The notes below the pieces were generated by a model, which was not told the origin of the DNA, searched no databases, and saw nothing but the letters and a program-made list of their open reading frames with translations. Both the position numbers and the translations under genes were made by a program. A stretch of 64,000 nucleotides of DNA from Hyphomicrobium denitrificans ATCC 51888. Lineage in GTDB: Bacteria; Pseudomonadota; Alphaproteobacteria; Rhizobiales; Hyphomicrobiaceae. This document shows, one piece after another, positions 17,601 through 25,855 of the stretch (its first letter is position 1; the number at the start of each line of letters is the position of its first letter). The stretch spans positions 1,426,001 through 1,490,000 of the forward strand of contig NC_014313.1 in assembly GCF_000143145.1 (NCBI RefSeq), read 5' to 3'.

Positions 17601-18197
17601 ATGCTGGTCTCGATGGCCAAAATGACGGGTCGTGTTGGAGTGGTTCTGGTCGGCCTCTGGGCTGGGCTCGCGGCCGCCACCGCGCAGGAAACTCCGGCAC
17701 CGCCGGCCGCGGCAACGCAGGATGGAGCCGCACCGAATGCGGACGCCGCCGCCGCTCCGCAGGACAACGTCAAGCAGATCAAGCTGACGGAAGATCAGGT
17801 GAAGCGGTTCATCGCCGCGCAAACGGATCTGGCCGCAATCGCCTCGAAGATCCAGGCGGCGGGGGATTCCCCCGATCCGGCACTCCAAACCGAACTCGAA
17901 GGCATCGCGAAAAAGCACGGATTTGGAGATTTTTCGGAGCTCGACGACGTCGCGGCGAACATCTCGATCGTGATGGCCGGACTCGACTCGGCGACCGGGA
18001 ACTTCGTCGATCCCGTCGAAGCGTTGAAGAAAGAGCGCGACGACGTGCAGAAGGATTCGAGCATCCCCGAGGCCGACAAGAAGCAGCTGCTGGACGAGTT
18101 GACGGAAGCCATCGGGACGACGCCGAACCTCGAGTACAAGGAAAACATCGAGATCGTGAAGGCGCACAAAGCCGAGATTGAGAAGGCGCTGCAGTAA
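17601..18197 (+). CDS. Exported helical protein of unknown function
   Basis: A 198-residue protein. The start ATG 17601 is supported by GGAGAAA four to ten bases upstream; the open frame extends back to 17472 without such support. Residues 1-28 form a signal peptide (GRVGVVLVGLWAGLAAATA), followed by an Ala/Pro-rich linker to about residue 60. The remainder is predicted helical and charged: LTEDQVKRFIAAQTDLAAIA, a pair of amphipathic segments, and a KKERDDVQKDSS...KKQLLDELTEAIG helix. This layout is seen in periplasmic proteins of unknown function in Rhizobiales. There is no enzyme motif. It lies 53 bases before an enoyl-CoA hydratase-like gene. Confidence 0.75.
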   Translation: MLVSMAKMTGRVGVVLVGLWAGLAAATAQETPAPPAAATQDGAAPNADAAAAPQDNVKQIKLTEDQVKRFIAAQTDLAAIASKIQAAGDSPDPALQTELEGIAKKHGFGDFSELDDVAANISIVMAGLDSATGNFVDPVEALKKERDDVQKDSSIPEADKKQLLDELTEAIGTTPNLEYKENIEIVKAHKAEIEKALQ

Positions 18198-18250
18198 GCA
18201 GCGCTCCGGTCGCGCTTGCGAGGCGATGCGTCAGGCGGTAACAATCCGCT

Positions 18251-19066
18251 ATGCAAGATAATCTGTCTGATACTGCCCCGCTTTTGCTCGTCGAAGAGGC
18301 GGAAGCGGGCGTCGCCCTTCTGACACTCAACCGGCCGCACGCGCGGAATGCCCTGTCGCGCGAGCTGATCGCGGTCATTCATCGCGAGATCGAGCGCTTG
18401 GGCGGCGATCCGAAGGTCGCAGCGATCGTGCTGGCGGCCAACGGCAAGGTGTTTTCCTCGGGCCACGATCTAAAAGAGCTGACCGCGCATCGCTCCGACT
18501 CGGACGGCGGGCTGGCGTTCTTCCGCGATACCATGCAGGCGTGCTCGGCCATGATGCTGGCGATCGTCGCGTGTCCGAAGCCGGTCATCGCAGCTGTCGA
18601 AGGCCGCGCCACGGCCGCCGGGTGTCAGCTTGTTGCCACGTGCGATCTGGCCGTCGCGTCGGAAGCGGCCGATTTCGCGACGCCGGGCGTCAACATCGGT
18701 CTTTTCTGTTCGACGCCGATGGTCGCGCTATCGCGCAACGTCCCGCGGAAACGCGCCATGGAAATGCTGCTGCTCGGAGAAGCGCTCTCGGCTGCCGATG
18801 CGGTGAACTATGGCCTCGTGAACCGTGTGACGCCGCTCGGAAACGTGCGCGCGGAAGCCATCGGCATGGCGCGTGCGATCGCGGCGAAATCGAAGGCGAC
18901 GGTCGCGATCGGCAAGGCGGCCTTCTACCGGCAAATCGATATCCCGCTCGGCGATGCCTACGCCTTTGCCAGCGAAGTCATGGTCGAGAACATGATGAAG
19001 CTCGATGCCGCCGAAGGAATCTGCGCCTTCATTGAAAAGCGCGCACCCGATTGGAAGGATGCCTGA
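18251..19066 (+). CDS. Crotonase-fold protein, ECHDC3-like (catalytic glutamates absent)
   Basis: A 271-residue member of the enoyl-CoA hydratase/isomerase superfamily. The CoA-binding and oxyanion-hole segments are present (GKVFSSGHDLKEL and EGRATAAGCQLVATCD). However, the two glutamates used by true hydratases are replaced: the GGGxELxL position reads AAGCQL and the FPEvxLGlfP position reads ATPGVNIGLFCSTP. Both replacements match the ECHDC3 subfamily, whose reaction is not established. The neighbouring frame at 19059 overlaps its stop by eight bases, so it is probably co-expressed with a VOC protein and a CoA-binding protein. Confidence 0.87.
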   Translation: MQDNLSDTAPLLLVEEAEAGVALLTLNRPHARNALSRELIAVIHREIERLGGDPKVAAIVLAANGKVFSSGHDLKELTAHRSDSDGGLAFFRDTMQACSAMMLAIVACPKPVIAAVEGRATAAGCQLVATCDLAVASEAADFATPGVNIGLFCSTPMVALSRNVPRKRAMEMLLLGEALSAADAVNYGLVNRVTPLGNVRAEAIGMARAIAAKSKATVAIGKAAFYRQIDIPLGDAYAFASEVMVENMMKLDAAEGICAFIEKRAPDWKDA

Positions 19067-19502
19067 CTTGGAACCACGGGTCACATTCATTACCCTCGGT
19101 GTTCGAGATATCGGCCGCTCGCGCAAATTCTATGAGGCGCTGGGGTTCAAGGCTTCGTCAGCGAGCCAGCCGAGTGTGACGTTTTTCGACGCGGGCGGCG
19201 TCGTTCTCGCGCTCTTTGGCCGCGACGCGCTTGCTGAGGATGCTTCGGTTCCGGCGGATGGATCGGGCTTTTCCGGCTTTGCGTTGGCGCACAACGTCAA
19301 TTCGGAAGCTGACGTTGATCGAACCCTTAGCGAGGCTGTCGCGGCGGGCGCGAAGCTCTTGAAGCCCGGTCAGAAAGTATTCTGGGGCGGGTACTCCGGA
19401 TATTTCTCGGACCCTGACGGTCATCTCTGGGAGGTGGCATACAATCCTTTCATGCCGCTCGACGGGGATGGTCGTCCAACGCTTCCCGAGCGCGCGGCAT
19501 GA
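19059..19502 (+). CDS. VOC-family (glyoxalase/bleomycin-resistance fold) protein
   Basis: A 147-residue protein with two beta-alpha-beta-beta-beta modules: VTFITLGVRDIGRSRKFYEA in the first half and GGYSGYFSDPDGHLWEVAYN in the second, the usual ending with a metal-binding Glu. The start ATG 19059 overlaps the upstream gene by eight bases. A TTG at 19068 lies better placed behind GGAAGG and is a real alternative. It overlaps the following CoA-binding gene by four bases (ATGA). Substrate unknown. Confidence 0.82.
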   Translation: MPDLEPRVTFITLGVRDIGRSRKFYEALGFKASSASQPSVTFFDAGGVVLALFGRDALAEDASVPADGSGFSGFALAHNVNSEADVDRTLSEAVAAGAKLLKPGQKVFWGGYSGYFSDPDGHLWEVAYNPFMPLDGDGRPTLPERAA

Positions 19503-19936
19503 GTATCGACGGGCTGAGCGATGCCGACATCCGGGCCGTTCTTGCGCGCGTCAAAACATTCGCAGTCGTCGGCGCGAGCGCAAACCCCGAGCGTCCGAGC
19601 AACGGCGTGATGAGTTTTCTTATTCGTGAGGGATACGCCGTGATGCCGGTCAATCCCGGCGTCGCAGGCAAGACCATTCACGGGCAAGAGGTTTATGCGC
19701 GCCTCGCCGACGTTCCGCCGCCGGTCGATGTCATCGATATTTTCCGCGCGCCGAGCGAAGTGCTACAGGTCGTTCGAGACGCGATCGCGGTCAAGGACAA
19801 GCTCGGTGCGACGGTCATCTGGATGCAGCTCGGCGTGATCAACGAGGCAGCGGCTGCCGAAGCGCGTGCAGCAGGTTTCACCGTCGTTATGGATCGCTGT
19901 CCGAAGATCGAACTCTCCCGGCTTGCGCGAAGTTAA
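19499..19936 (+). CDS. CoA-binding domain protein (YccU-like)
   Basis: A 145-residue single-domain Rossmann protein. The nucleotide-binding start TFAVVGASANPERPSNGVMS, the GYAVMPVNPG strand and the VDVIDIFRAPSEVLQVV segment are typical of the CoA_binding_2 family (E. coli YccU type). TVIWMQLGVINEAAAAEARA and a late MDRCPKIE, which contains the conserved cysteine, complete the match. It overlaps the VOC gene by ATGA, so the two are translationally coupled. The biological role of this family is poorly known. Confidence 0.87.
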   Translation: MSIDGLSDADIRAVLARVKTFAVVGASANPERPSNGVMSFLIREGYAVMPVNPGVAGKTIHGQEVYARLADVPPPVDVIDIFRAPSEVLQVVRDAIAVKDKLGATVIWMQLGVINEAAAAEARAAGFTVVMDRCPKIELSRLARS

Positions 19937-20107
19937 GCCTGGACCCGTATTTTTGCGGGTTTGCCTGCGGCATCCTGACGATATGCTTTCATTCGATGCC
20001 GTCGCCATTTATGCTTTTCAACCCATGTCTGGCAGCACCGGCGGTTTCCCGGTAAACGGGATGACCCGGCGGTCAGGCTTTGCTTTCCCTCGGGCAATGG
20101 AGCATAT

Positions 20108-20129
20108 GCTCGGGGGGAAACCCCGGAGC
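20108..20129 (+). promoter_or_regulatory. Hairpin that buries the ribA Shine-Dalgarno
   Basis: GCTCGGGG (20108-20115) can pair with CCCC-G-GAGC (20121-20129, one bulged G) around the loop GGAAA. The 3' arm contains GGAG (20125-20128), the likely ribosome binding site of the ATG at 20139. This could limit ribA translation. It is too small to be an FMN riboswitch. Confidence 0.4.
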
Positions 20130-20138
20130 GATTTAACG

Positions 20139-20780
20139 ATGAAGTCGGGTGCCTTGACGTCCGTAAAACTGCCAGCAGACTGGTCGGTGGAGACTATCCT
20201 TCCGATCGAATTTCAAGGGCGCGAAATCACGCTCGAAGCCCATGCCTACCAGGGCGAAACGGACGCGGAGCAGATGGTCGTTCTCGTCCATCGCGATCCG
20301 GACGTTGCGAACGGTTCGGCTGCGATCCCGGTCGTGCGCATTCACTCCGGCTGCGTGACGGGCGACATTTTCCATTCGCTGCGTTGCGACTGCTATCAGC
20401 AACTCCAGGCAGCGTTGAAAGCCATTACCGAGGTTCCGCTCGGCGTCATCGTATACGCGCCGTATCACGAGGGTCGCGGTATCGGCCTGTTCAAGAAAAT
20501 TCAGGCCTACGCCCTGCAAGATCAGGGTCTCGATACGGTCGAGGCCAACATCGAGGTCGGAGCGCCGATCGACAGTCGCGATTACAGCCTTGCAGCGCGC
20601 GTGCTGCAGGATCTCGGTATGCCCGAGATCAAGCTGCTGTCGAACAATCCGGCGAAGGAACAGGCGTTGAAAGCGCACGGCATTCGCGTTGCGGAGCGCC
20701 TGCCGCTGGTCATCAAGCCGAACAAGTTCAACAAGCGCTATCTGGAAACGAAGCGCGCACGCATGGCGCATAAGCTTTAA
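20139..20780 (+). CDS. ribA: GTP cyclohydrolase II
   Basis: A 213-residue enzyme that opens GTP to 2,5-diamino-6-ribosylamino-pyrimidinone phosphate, the first step of riboflavin synthesis. The zinc-binding C-x10-C-x-C motif is complete in CVTGDIFHSLRCDC. EGRGIGLFKKIQAYALQDQG holds the catalytic Arg, and LLSNNPAKEQAL ends the core. The usual RQEGR reads PYHEGR here. There is no fused DHBP synthase domain. I chose ATG 20139 because it starts just before the conserved fold and has GGAG ten bases upstream; the frame is open back to 19866. The SD lies in a hairpin (20108-20129). Confidence 0.88.
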   Translation: MKSGALTSVKLPADWSVETILPIEFQGREITLEAHAYQGETDAEQMVVLVHRDPDVANGSAAIPVVRIHSGCVTGDIFHSLRCDCYQQLQAALKAITEVPLGVIVYAPYHEGRGIGLFKKIQAYALQDQGLDTVEANIEVGAPIDSRDYSLAARVLQDLGMPEIKLLSNNPAKEQALKAHGIRVAERLPLVIKPNKFNKRYLETKRARMAHKL

Positions 20781-20816
20781 CCGTTCGCGGCAGCCACCTT
20801 CGGACGATTTTGCGCC

Positions 20817-20838
20817 TCTCCCTGAGCTTGCGGAGGGG
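20817..20838. repeat. REP-like palindrome after ribA
   Basis: CTCTCCCTGAGCTTGCGGAGGGG, in the same style as the palindromes at 13738 and 30476, lies 37 bases after the ribA stop. The stem is CTCTCC against GGAGGGG with one G-U pair. Confidence 0.4.
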
Positions 20839-20933
20839 TTGCGTCGTGAGCCTCATGGCGATAGGCCGGGTGCCGCAATCAATGAGAAAGTTCCAGGCCG
20901 GAGCGTCCGGCCGCCTGTGCGATTGATTTTCCT

Positions 20934-21449
20934 ATGTCCAATGAGTTTCCGCTTCGTCCGTTCCTGCCCGCCGATACGATGGCTTTGCGCGATCTCTTCG
21001 CCCAAAGCATCGAAGAGTTGACGGCCGACGACTACGACGAGGACCAGCGCCTTGCGTGGGCGGCGAGCGCCGCGGATGCGGATGCGTTCCGCGCGCGGCT
21101 CGGCGGGACGCTGACGCTCATCGTTCAGGTCGAAGGCGAGTACCTCGGCTTCGGGTCCCTTAAGGACAATAAAACGATTGATATGCTTTATGTGCATCCG
21201 GACTTCGCGGGCGAAGGCGTCGGGACCGCGATCGCCGATGCTCTCGAAAAGATCGCCGGAGCACGCGGCGCCGAAGCCGTAACGGTCGACGCCAGCGATA
21301 CGGCGATGCCGTTCTTCGAAAGCCGAGGTTATGCGGCGGTGCAGCGCAACTCGGTGCCGCGCGATGATCAATGGCTTTCGAACACGACCATGATAAAGCC
21401 GCTCAAAGACGCGAAAGCGAAAGCAGAGACTTCGGCCAAACCGTCATGA
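20934..21449 (+). CDS. GNAT-family N-acetyltransferase
   Basis: A 171-residue acetyltransferase. The acetyl-CoA binding motif A is visible in KTIDMLYVHPDFAGEGVGTAIADALE, and the C-terminal substrate-side strand in AEAVTVDASDTAMPFFESRGY, with VQRNSVPRDDQWLSNTTM at the end as in YafP/ElaA-like small-molecule acetyltransferases. Its stop overlaps the citramalate synthase start (ATGA), so the two are translationally coupled. The substrate is unknown. The last 15 residues are charged and probably disordered. Confidence 0.87.
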   Translation: MSNEFPLRPFLPADTMALRDLFAQSIEELTADDYDEDQRLAWAASAADADAFRARLGGTLTLIVQVEGEYLGFGSLKDNKTIDMLYVHPDFAGEGVGTAIADALEKIAGARGAEAVTVDASDTAMPFFESRGYAAVQRNSVPRDDQWLSNTTMIKPLKDAKAKAETSAKPS

Positions 21450-23065
21450 GCAAAGAGCGCCTCTATCTTTTCGACACGACGCTGCGCGACGGTGCGCAGA
21501 CGACGGGCGTCGATTTTTCGCTCGAGGATAAGCGGCGTTTGATGCGCGTGCTCGATGATCTCGGCGTCGATTACATCGAGGGCGGCTATCCCGGCGCGAA
21601 CGCGACCGATACGGAGCTTTTCACGTCGCGGCCGGACCTGAAGTCGGCGCGGTTCACGGCATTCGGAATGACCAAGCGGGCCGGGCGTTCGGTGTCGAAC
21701 GATCCGGGCCTGCAGGCGATTCTGCAGTCGGCGGCCGACAGCATCTGCCTCGTCGCGAAGTCGTCCGACTATCAGGTGCGCGTCGCGCTCGGCATCTCGA
21801 AGGAAGAAAATCTCGACTCCGTCAAGCAATCGGTCCACGCCGTCGTCGAGACGCAGCGCGAGGCGATGATCGACTGCGAGCATTTTTTCGACGGCTACAA
21901 AAGCAATCGCGAGTACGCGCTCGCCGTTGCGAGAACCGCCTTTGACGCGGGCGCGCGCTGGGTCGTTCTCTGCGACACGAACGGCGGAACGCTGCCGCAC
22001 GAAATCGAGCGCATCGTCAGCGACGTCGCAAAGCACGTGCCGGGCGCGAACCTCGGCATCCATACGCACAACGATACCGAGAACGCCGTCGCCAATACGC
22101 TGATGGCGGTGCGCGCCGGATGCCGACAGATCCAGGGAACGCTCAACGGTCTTGGCGAGCGCTGTGGCAACGCCAATCTGACCTCGATCATTCCGACGCT
22201 GCTGTTGAAGAGCGAATTCGCCGATGCCTTCGCGACCAGCGTCACGCCTGAGAAGCTTCGGACATTGACGCACGCCAGCCGCGTGCTCGACGAAGTTCTG
22301 AACGAGGCGCCGGACCGGCATGCGCCTTACGTCGGTGAAAGCGCGTTCGCGACGAAGGCCGGAATTCATGCATCGGCGCTGATCAAGGCGCCCGAAACCT
22401 ACGAGCACGTGCCGCCTGAAAGCGTCGGCAACGAACGGCGCATCCTGGTGTCGAAGCAGGGCGGTCGGTCGTCGCTCACCGCCGCGCTCGAGCGCTTTGG
22501 ATTGCCGTCCGACAAGGACGATGCGCGCGTGCAGGCGCTGCTCGATGAGATCAAGGCGCGCGAGGATCAGGGCTATTCCTACGAGGCTGCGGAAGCTTCG
22601 TTCGAACTGCTGGCGCGGCGTTCGCTCGCCAGCGTGCCGCGGTTCTTTTCCGTCGACTCATTCCGCGTGACCGTCGAACGCAACCGGGCGCTGAACGGCA
22701 GCGGCACGCATGCTCAGGCGGTCGTAACGGTGTCGATCGCTGGCGAACGCGATCCGCTCGTTTCGGTCGGCGAGGGCAACGGTCCGGTCAACGCCCTCGA
22801 CAAGGCGTTACGTAGTGATCTCGGCCGCTACCAGAAGCACATCGATCACGTCGAACTCGTCGACTACAAGGTTCGCATCCTGACGCAAACGCAGAGTGGC
22901 GGCACGGATGCCGTGACGCGCGTGCTCGTCGAAAGCCACGACACTGAAACCGGCGAGCGCTGGACGACGGTCGGCGTGTCCACGAACATCATCGATGCGA
23001 GCTTCGAGGCGCTTCTCGACAGCATCAATTACAAGCTGCTGAAAGACGACGCGCGCGCCGCCTGA
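21446..23065 (+). CDS. cimA: (R)-citramalate synthase
   Basis: A 539-residue DRE-TIM metallolyase condensing pyruvate and acetyl-CoA to citramalate, the threonine-independent entry to isoleucine. The N-terminal barrel starts LFDTTLRDGAQTTGVDFS (the D-R-x-G-x-Q motif) and includes the metal site HTHNDTENAVAN (about residue 212) and GTLNGLGERCGNA. The C-terminal regulatory (LeuA_dimer) domain starts near 410 (FRVTVERN) and ends ETGERWTTVGVSTNIIDASF. Length and AQTTGVDF agree with the CimA family rather than 2-isopropylmalate synthase. The start ATG 21446 sits on the stop of the acetyltransferase gene. Confidence 0.92.
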   Translation: MSKERLYLFDTTLRDGAQTTGVDFSLEDKRRLMRVLDDLGVDYIEGGYPGANATDTELFTSRPDLKSARFTAFGMTKRAGRSVSNDPGLQAILQSAADSICLVAKSSDYQVRVALGISKEENLDSVKQSVHAVVETQREAMIDCEHFFDGYKSNREYALAVARTAFDAGARWVVLCDTNGGTLPHEIERIVSDVAKHVPGANLGIHTHNDTENAVANTLMAVRAGCRQIQGTLNGLGERCGNANLTSIIPTLLLKSEFADAFATSVTPEKLRTLTHASRVLDEVLNEAPDRHAPYVGESAFATKAGIHASALIKAPETYEHVPPESVGNERRILVSKQGGRSSLTAALERFGLPSDKDDARVQALLDEIKAREDQGYSYEAAEASFELLARRSLASVPRFFSVDSFRVTVERNRALNGSGTHAQAVVTVSIAGERDPLVSVGEGNGPVNALDKALRSDLGRYQKHIDHVELVDYKVRILTQTQSGGTDAVTRVLVESHDTETGERWTTVGVSTNIIDASFEALLDSINYKLLKDDARAA

Positions 23066-23087
23066 CGTCACCGTCGGCGCTACCCTG

Positions 23088-23327
23088 CTACATCCAGCTT
23101 CTGCCGTCTTCTGCCTGGCATCCCTTCGGCGGCAGCGCGTTGGCGAACGTTGCGTGCAGCTTATCGCAGCCCCATTTCCGGATCGGCGCGGGCATCATGC
23201 TGTTCAACTCGATGCCGCTCTCGTCGTAGGGAGTCGTCTTGTTTGTCACGTAGGAATACCAGTGCTGCCCGAAGAAGATCGCTCCGGCGACTATTACGAT
23301 CAGAATCGTTCGAACGGCTCTGCGCAT
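23088..23327 (-). CDS. Small membrane-anchored conserved protein of unknown function
   Basis: A 79-residue protein with one N-terminal TM helix (about 6-22, basic MRRAVR start) and a C-terminal periplasmic-looking part containing two cysteines in KWGCDKLHATF and LPPKGCQAEDG. These could pair. ATG 23327 has AAGGA six bases upstream, which supports real translation. The YDESGIELNSMMPAPIRKWGC pattern resembles small conserved hypothetical proteins of Rhizobiales. It lies alone between cimA and soxZ, convergent with cimA. Confidence 0.65.
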   Translation of the reverse strand: MRRAVRTILIVIVAGAIFFGQHWYSYVTNKTTPYDESGIELNSMMPAPIRKWGCDKLHATFANALPPKGCQAEDGRSWM

Positions 23328-23411
23328 GCGAGGTCCTTCTGTGAGATTATGCGGGTTCTTGCGCGCGGATTATTCTTTGCCGACAAGATCAAACAGGATT
23401 TAACGCCTCGC

Positions 23412-23735
23412 TCACGTGAGCGCTAGCGGCGCGGTCGCCACCGTCGTGACGCCATGATCGTCGGTCCATGAAAACTCGAACGTGCCCGGTCCCGGCACGC
23501 GCATCTGGAAGGCGACGAAGGGATTGGCGGAAATGCCGGTGCCGAATTCGGCGCGAAACACTTCCTGTCCGGCGTATTTCGCAACGAACAGGTTGATGAT
23601 GTCGCGCGGGATCAGCTTGCCGTACTTGTCGTGACGGTTGCCGGTTTCCATGATGTGCGTGATCAGCGATTTCACCTCGATGACTTCGCCGATTTTGGCA
23701 CTCTCGGGTAGTTTGATGCGCGGGTTTGCGGCCAT
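23412..23735 (-). CDS. soxZ: Sulfur-compound carrier subunit SoxZ
   Basis: A 107-residue periplasmic partner of SoxY. ATG 23735 gives the usual SoxZ length and N-terminus (NPRIKLPESAKIGEVIEVKS); a GTG at 23756 is possible but would overlap soxY. The HIMETGNRHDKYGKLIPRDI and GPGTFEFSWTDD segments are typical. It follows soxY by ten bases and is co-expressed with it. SoxZ has no export signal of its own and normally rides with SoxY through Tat. No soxABCDX genes are in the window. Confidence 0.92.
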   Translation of the reverse strand: MAANPRIKLPESAKIGEVIEVKSLITHIMETGNRHDKYGKLIPRDIINLFVAKYAGQEVFRAEFGTGISANPFVAFQMRVPGPGTFEFSWTDDHGVTTVATAPLALT

Positions 23736-23745
23736 GATTTTGCTC

Positions 23746-24231
23746 TCAATCTCCACAGCCGCCGATGGTGACCCCGACCTTCGTCGTCGACATCAGCATT
23801 TCGCCGCTCGATAGCTCGGCGAGCACGATGACATCCTGCGTTTTTGCGAGACGCATCCGGCTTTGGACGCGTGCGACCGCGTTCACCGGCGAAAGGTGGA
23901 ATGTCGCGACAAGCGCCACGGGGTTGGCGGTCGAAACGATATGAATGGCCTTGACGTGATCCGCGTCGGTCATGGGGCTCGCGACCGTCATCGTTATGGG
24001 AACGAAATTGCCGTTGTCGGCAAGCTCGGGCAGGTCGACGGTGACCTTTTCCGCGACCGGGGTCACGCCGTGCGTGAGCCTCGCGAAGGTCTCTTCGAAT
24101 TGCCGGCTGCGCTCGAGAGCCGTTTCGCCGTGCGCAGCTTTTGTAATCAACGGGAGAAGTCCGGCAGCGGCCGTCGCTGACAGCAGAAATTGCCGGCGAT
24201 CGAATTGCGTTATTCTGGCGTGGTCTCGCAT
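23746..24231 (-). CDS. soxY: Sulfur carrier protein SoxY
   Basis: A 161-residue sulfur-compound carrier. A Tat signal peptide is visible at the N-terminus (DRRQFLLSATAAAGLLP). The protein ends in the swinging-arm motif GGCGD, the SoxY carboxy-terminal cysteine to which thiosulfate or sulfane sulfur is covalently attached; canonical SoxY ends GGCGG. The body includes VTVDLPELADNGNFVPITM. It heads the soxYZ pair and is divergent from a sulfide dehydrogenase flavoprotein 157 bases away. Together they suggest periplasmic sulfide or thiosulfate handling without a complete local Sox system. Confidence 0.95.
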   Translation of the reverse strand: MRDHARITQFDRRQFLLSATAAAGLLPLITKAAHGETALERSRQFEETFARLTHGVTPVAEKVTVDLPELADNGNFVPITMTVASPMTDADHVKAIHIVSTANPVALVATFHLSPVNAVARVQSRMRLAKTQDVIVLAELSSGEMLMSTTKVGVTIGGCGD

Positions 24232-24388
24232 TGCTGCCGCTTTTTGAAGAAACGTCTGGTTACCGATATATAAGATGTCTGCGTTCTGAAATTCCAGTTA
24301 CATGCGATTGCCTTCCTGCCTAAATCCCGGTGAAAATTGTGCCGGTTAATCCGGACTCGCGCGGCGAAATCGAGAAAGAGGTTGCAAG

Positions 24389-25705
24389 ATGACCAAGGTG
24401 ACGCGTCGCGAATTTTCGCTGATGGCGGCGGGCGCGGTTACGGCGGCAAGCTCCGGACTGTCGCGACCGGCGCTAGCGGCCGGGCCTGCGAAGATCGTGA
24501 TTATCGGAGGCGGGCCGGGCGGCGCGGCGGTTGCCAACCGGCTCAGGACCGCAGCTCCCGACCTCGCCATCACCCTCGTCGAGCCCAAGGAAAAATACAC
24601 CACGTGTTTTTACTCGAACGTCTATATCGGAGGTTTCCGTTCGTTTCGTTCGATCACCTTCGACTACGAAGGCGTCCGGAAGCGTGGCATCACCGTCGTC
24701 ACCGATGCGGCGACGGCCATCGATACGACCACGAAAACGGTGACGCTGGCGCGCGGCGCCTCGCCGCTCAGCTACGACAGGCTGGTCGTTGCGCCGGGCA
24801 TCGATATCAAATTCGACAGCATCGAAGGCTATTCGCCCGAGGCCGCGAAAATCATGCCGCACGCGTGGCAGGGCGGCGAGCAAACGTGGATCCTGAAGGA
24901 AAAGCTGTTGGCGCTGCCCGATGGCGGTCTGGTGGTGATGTCGTCGCCGCCCAATCCCTACCGCTGCCCGCCGGGTCCTTATGAGCGCGCCTGTATGATC
25001 GCGCATTTCCTCAAGACGACGAAGCCGAAGTCGAAGATCATCCTGTTCGATGCGAAGCGGTATTATTCCAAGCAGGCCGTATTCGAGCAGGCGTTCATGG
25101 AATTCTACAAGGATATCGTCGAGATCAACCTGACGAATGAGATCGACGACTATTCGGTCGTCAAGGTCAACCCGCAGACGGGCGAAGTGACGACCAAGTC
25201 GGGCCAAACGGAGCGCGCCGTTGTCGCCAATATCATTCCGGCGCAGAAGGCGGGTTCCATCGCCGCGAGCGCCGGGTTGACGGAAGGGGACTGGTGCCCG
25301 ATCAATCCGCAGAACTTTTCGTCGACCAAGGCCCGCGACGTCTACGTGATCGGCGATGCGGCGATCGCGGCGGACATGCCGAAGTCGGCCTATGCCGCTG
25401 TCAGTCAGGCCGGCGTCGTCGCCGCCGACATCATTGCCGATCTCACGGGCAAGCCTCGGACGGCCGGGCGATACCACAATACGTGCTGGTCGATGGTTGC
25501 GCCGGGTGACAGCGCCAAGATCGGTGGCGATTACTCCCCTGGTGAAAAAAACGGCAAGCCGTTCCTAAAGGGCGAAAACGAGTTCATTTCGCAGCCCGAC
25601 GACAGCCCGGCGGTGCGGCTTGAAACCAATCAGGAAAGCCAGGACTGGTATCAGACGGTCGTTGCCGATCTCTTCGGTGAAACTCCGCAAATGGCGGGCC
25701 CGTAG
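24389..25705 (+). CDS. fccB: Sulfide dehydrogenase flavoprotein (FccB/SoxF-like)
   Basis: A 438-residue periplasmic FAD enzyme. The N-terminal Tat signal (TRREFSLMAAGAV) is followed by an FAD-binding motif IVIIGGGPGGAAVANRL, a cysteine-containing segment YTTCFYSNVYIGGF, a second glycine-rich region, and GDAAIAADMPKSAYAAVSQAG. The last 70 residues form the flavocytochrome c sulfide dehydrogenase C-terminal domain (NTCWSMVAPGDSAKIGGDYS). GAGG seven bases upstream supports ATG 24389. No cytochrome subunit FccA is adjacent, so the electron acceptor is unknown. It is divergent from soxYZ and probably shares regulation with it. Confidence 0.92.
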   Translation: MTKVTRREFSLMAAGAVTAASSGLSRPALAAGPAKIVIIGGGPGGAAVANRLRTAAPDLAITLVEPKEKYTTCFYSNVYIGGFRSFRSITFDYEGVRKRGITVVTDAATAIDTTTKTVTLARGASPLSYDRLVVAPGIDIKFDSIEGYSPEAAKIMPHAWQGGEQTWILKEKLLALPDGGLVVMSSPPNPYRCPPGPYERACMIAHFLKTTKPKSKIILFDAKRYYSKQAVFEQAFMEFYKDIVEINLTNEIDDYSVVKVNPQTGEVTTKSGQTERAVVANIIPAQKAGSIAASAGLTEGDWCPINPQNFSSTKARDVYVIGDAAIAADMPKSAYAAVSQAGVVAADIIADLTGKPRTAGRYHNTCWSMVAPGDSAKIGGDYSPGEKNGKPFLKGENEFISQPDDSPAVRLETNQESQDWYQTVVADLFGETPQMAGP

Positions 25706-25706
25706 C

Positions 25707-25722
25707 GTTACGGCGCCGTAAC
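25707..25722. promoter_or_regulatory. Perfect 16-bp palindrome after the sulfide dehydrogenase gene
   Basis: GTTACGGCGCCGTAAC lies immediately after the stop codon. It has no loop and no T-run, so it is a poor terminator. It could be a protein binding site or part of a factor-dependent stop. Confidence 0.35.
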
Positions 25723-25855
25723 ATCGAAGCTCTCTAGCATTGAGGGTGCGGCTCGATGCCGGGAGTTTGCCAAAATCCGGCGCGATGCCGGATTAGCCGC
25801 TGTCGCACAAATGTGTTTAAATACAACTTGGTGCGGCCGGGGCAGGCCGCATCGT

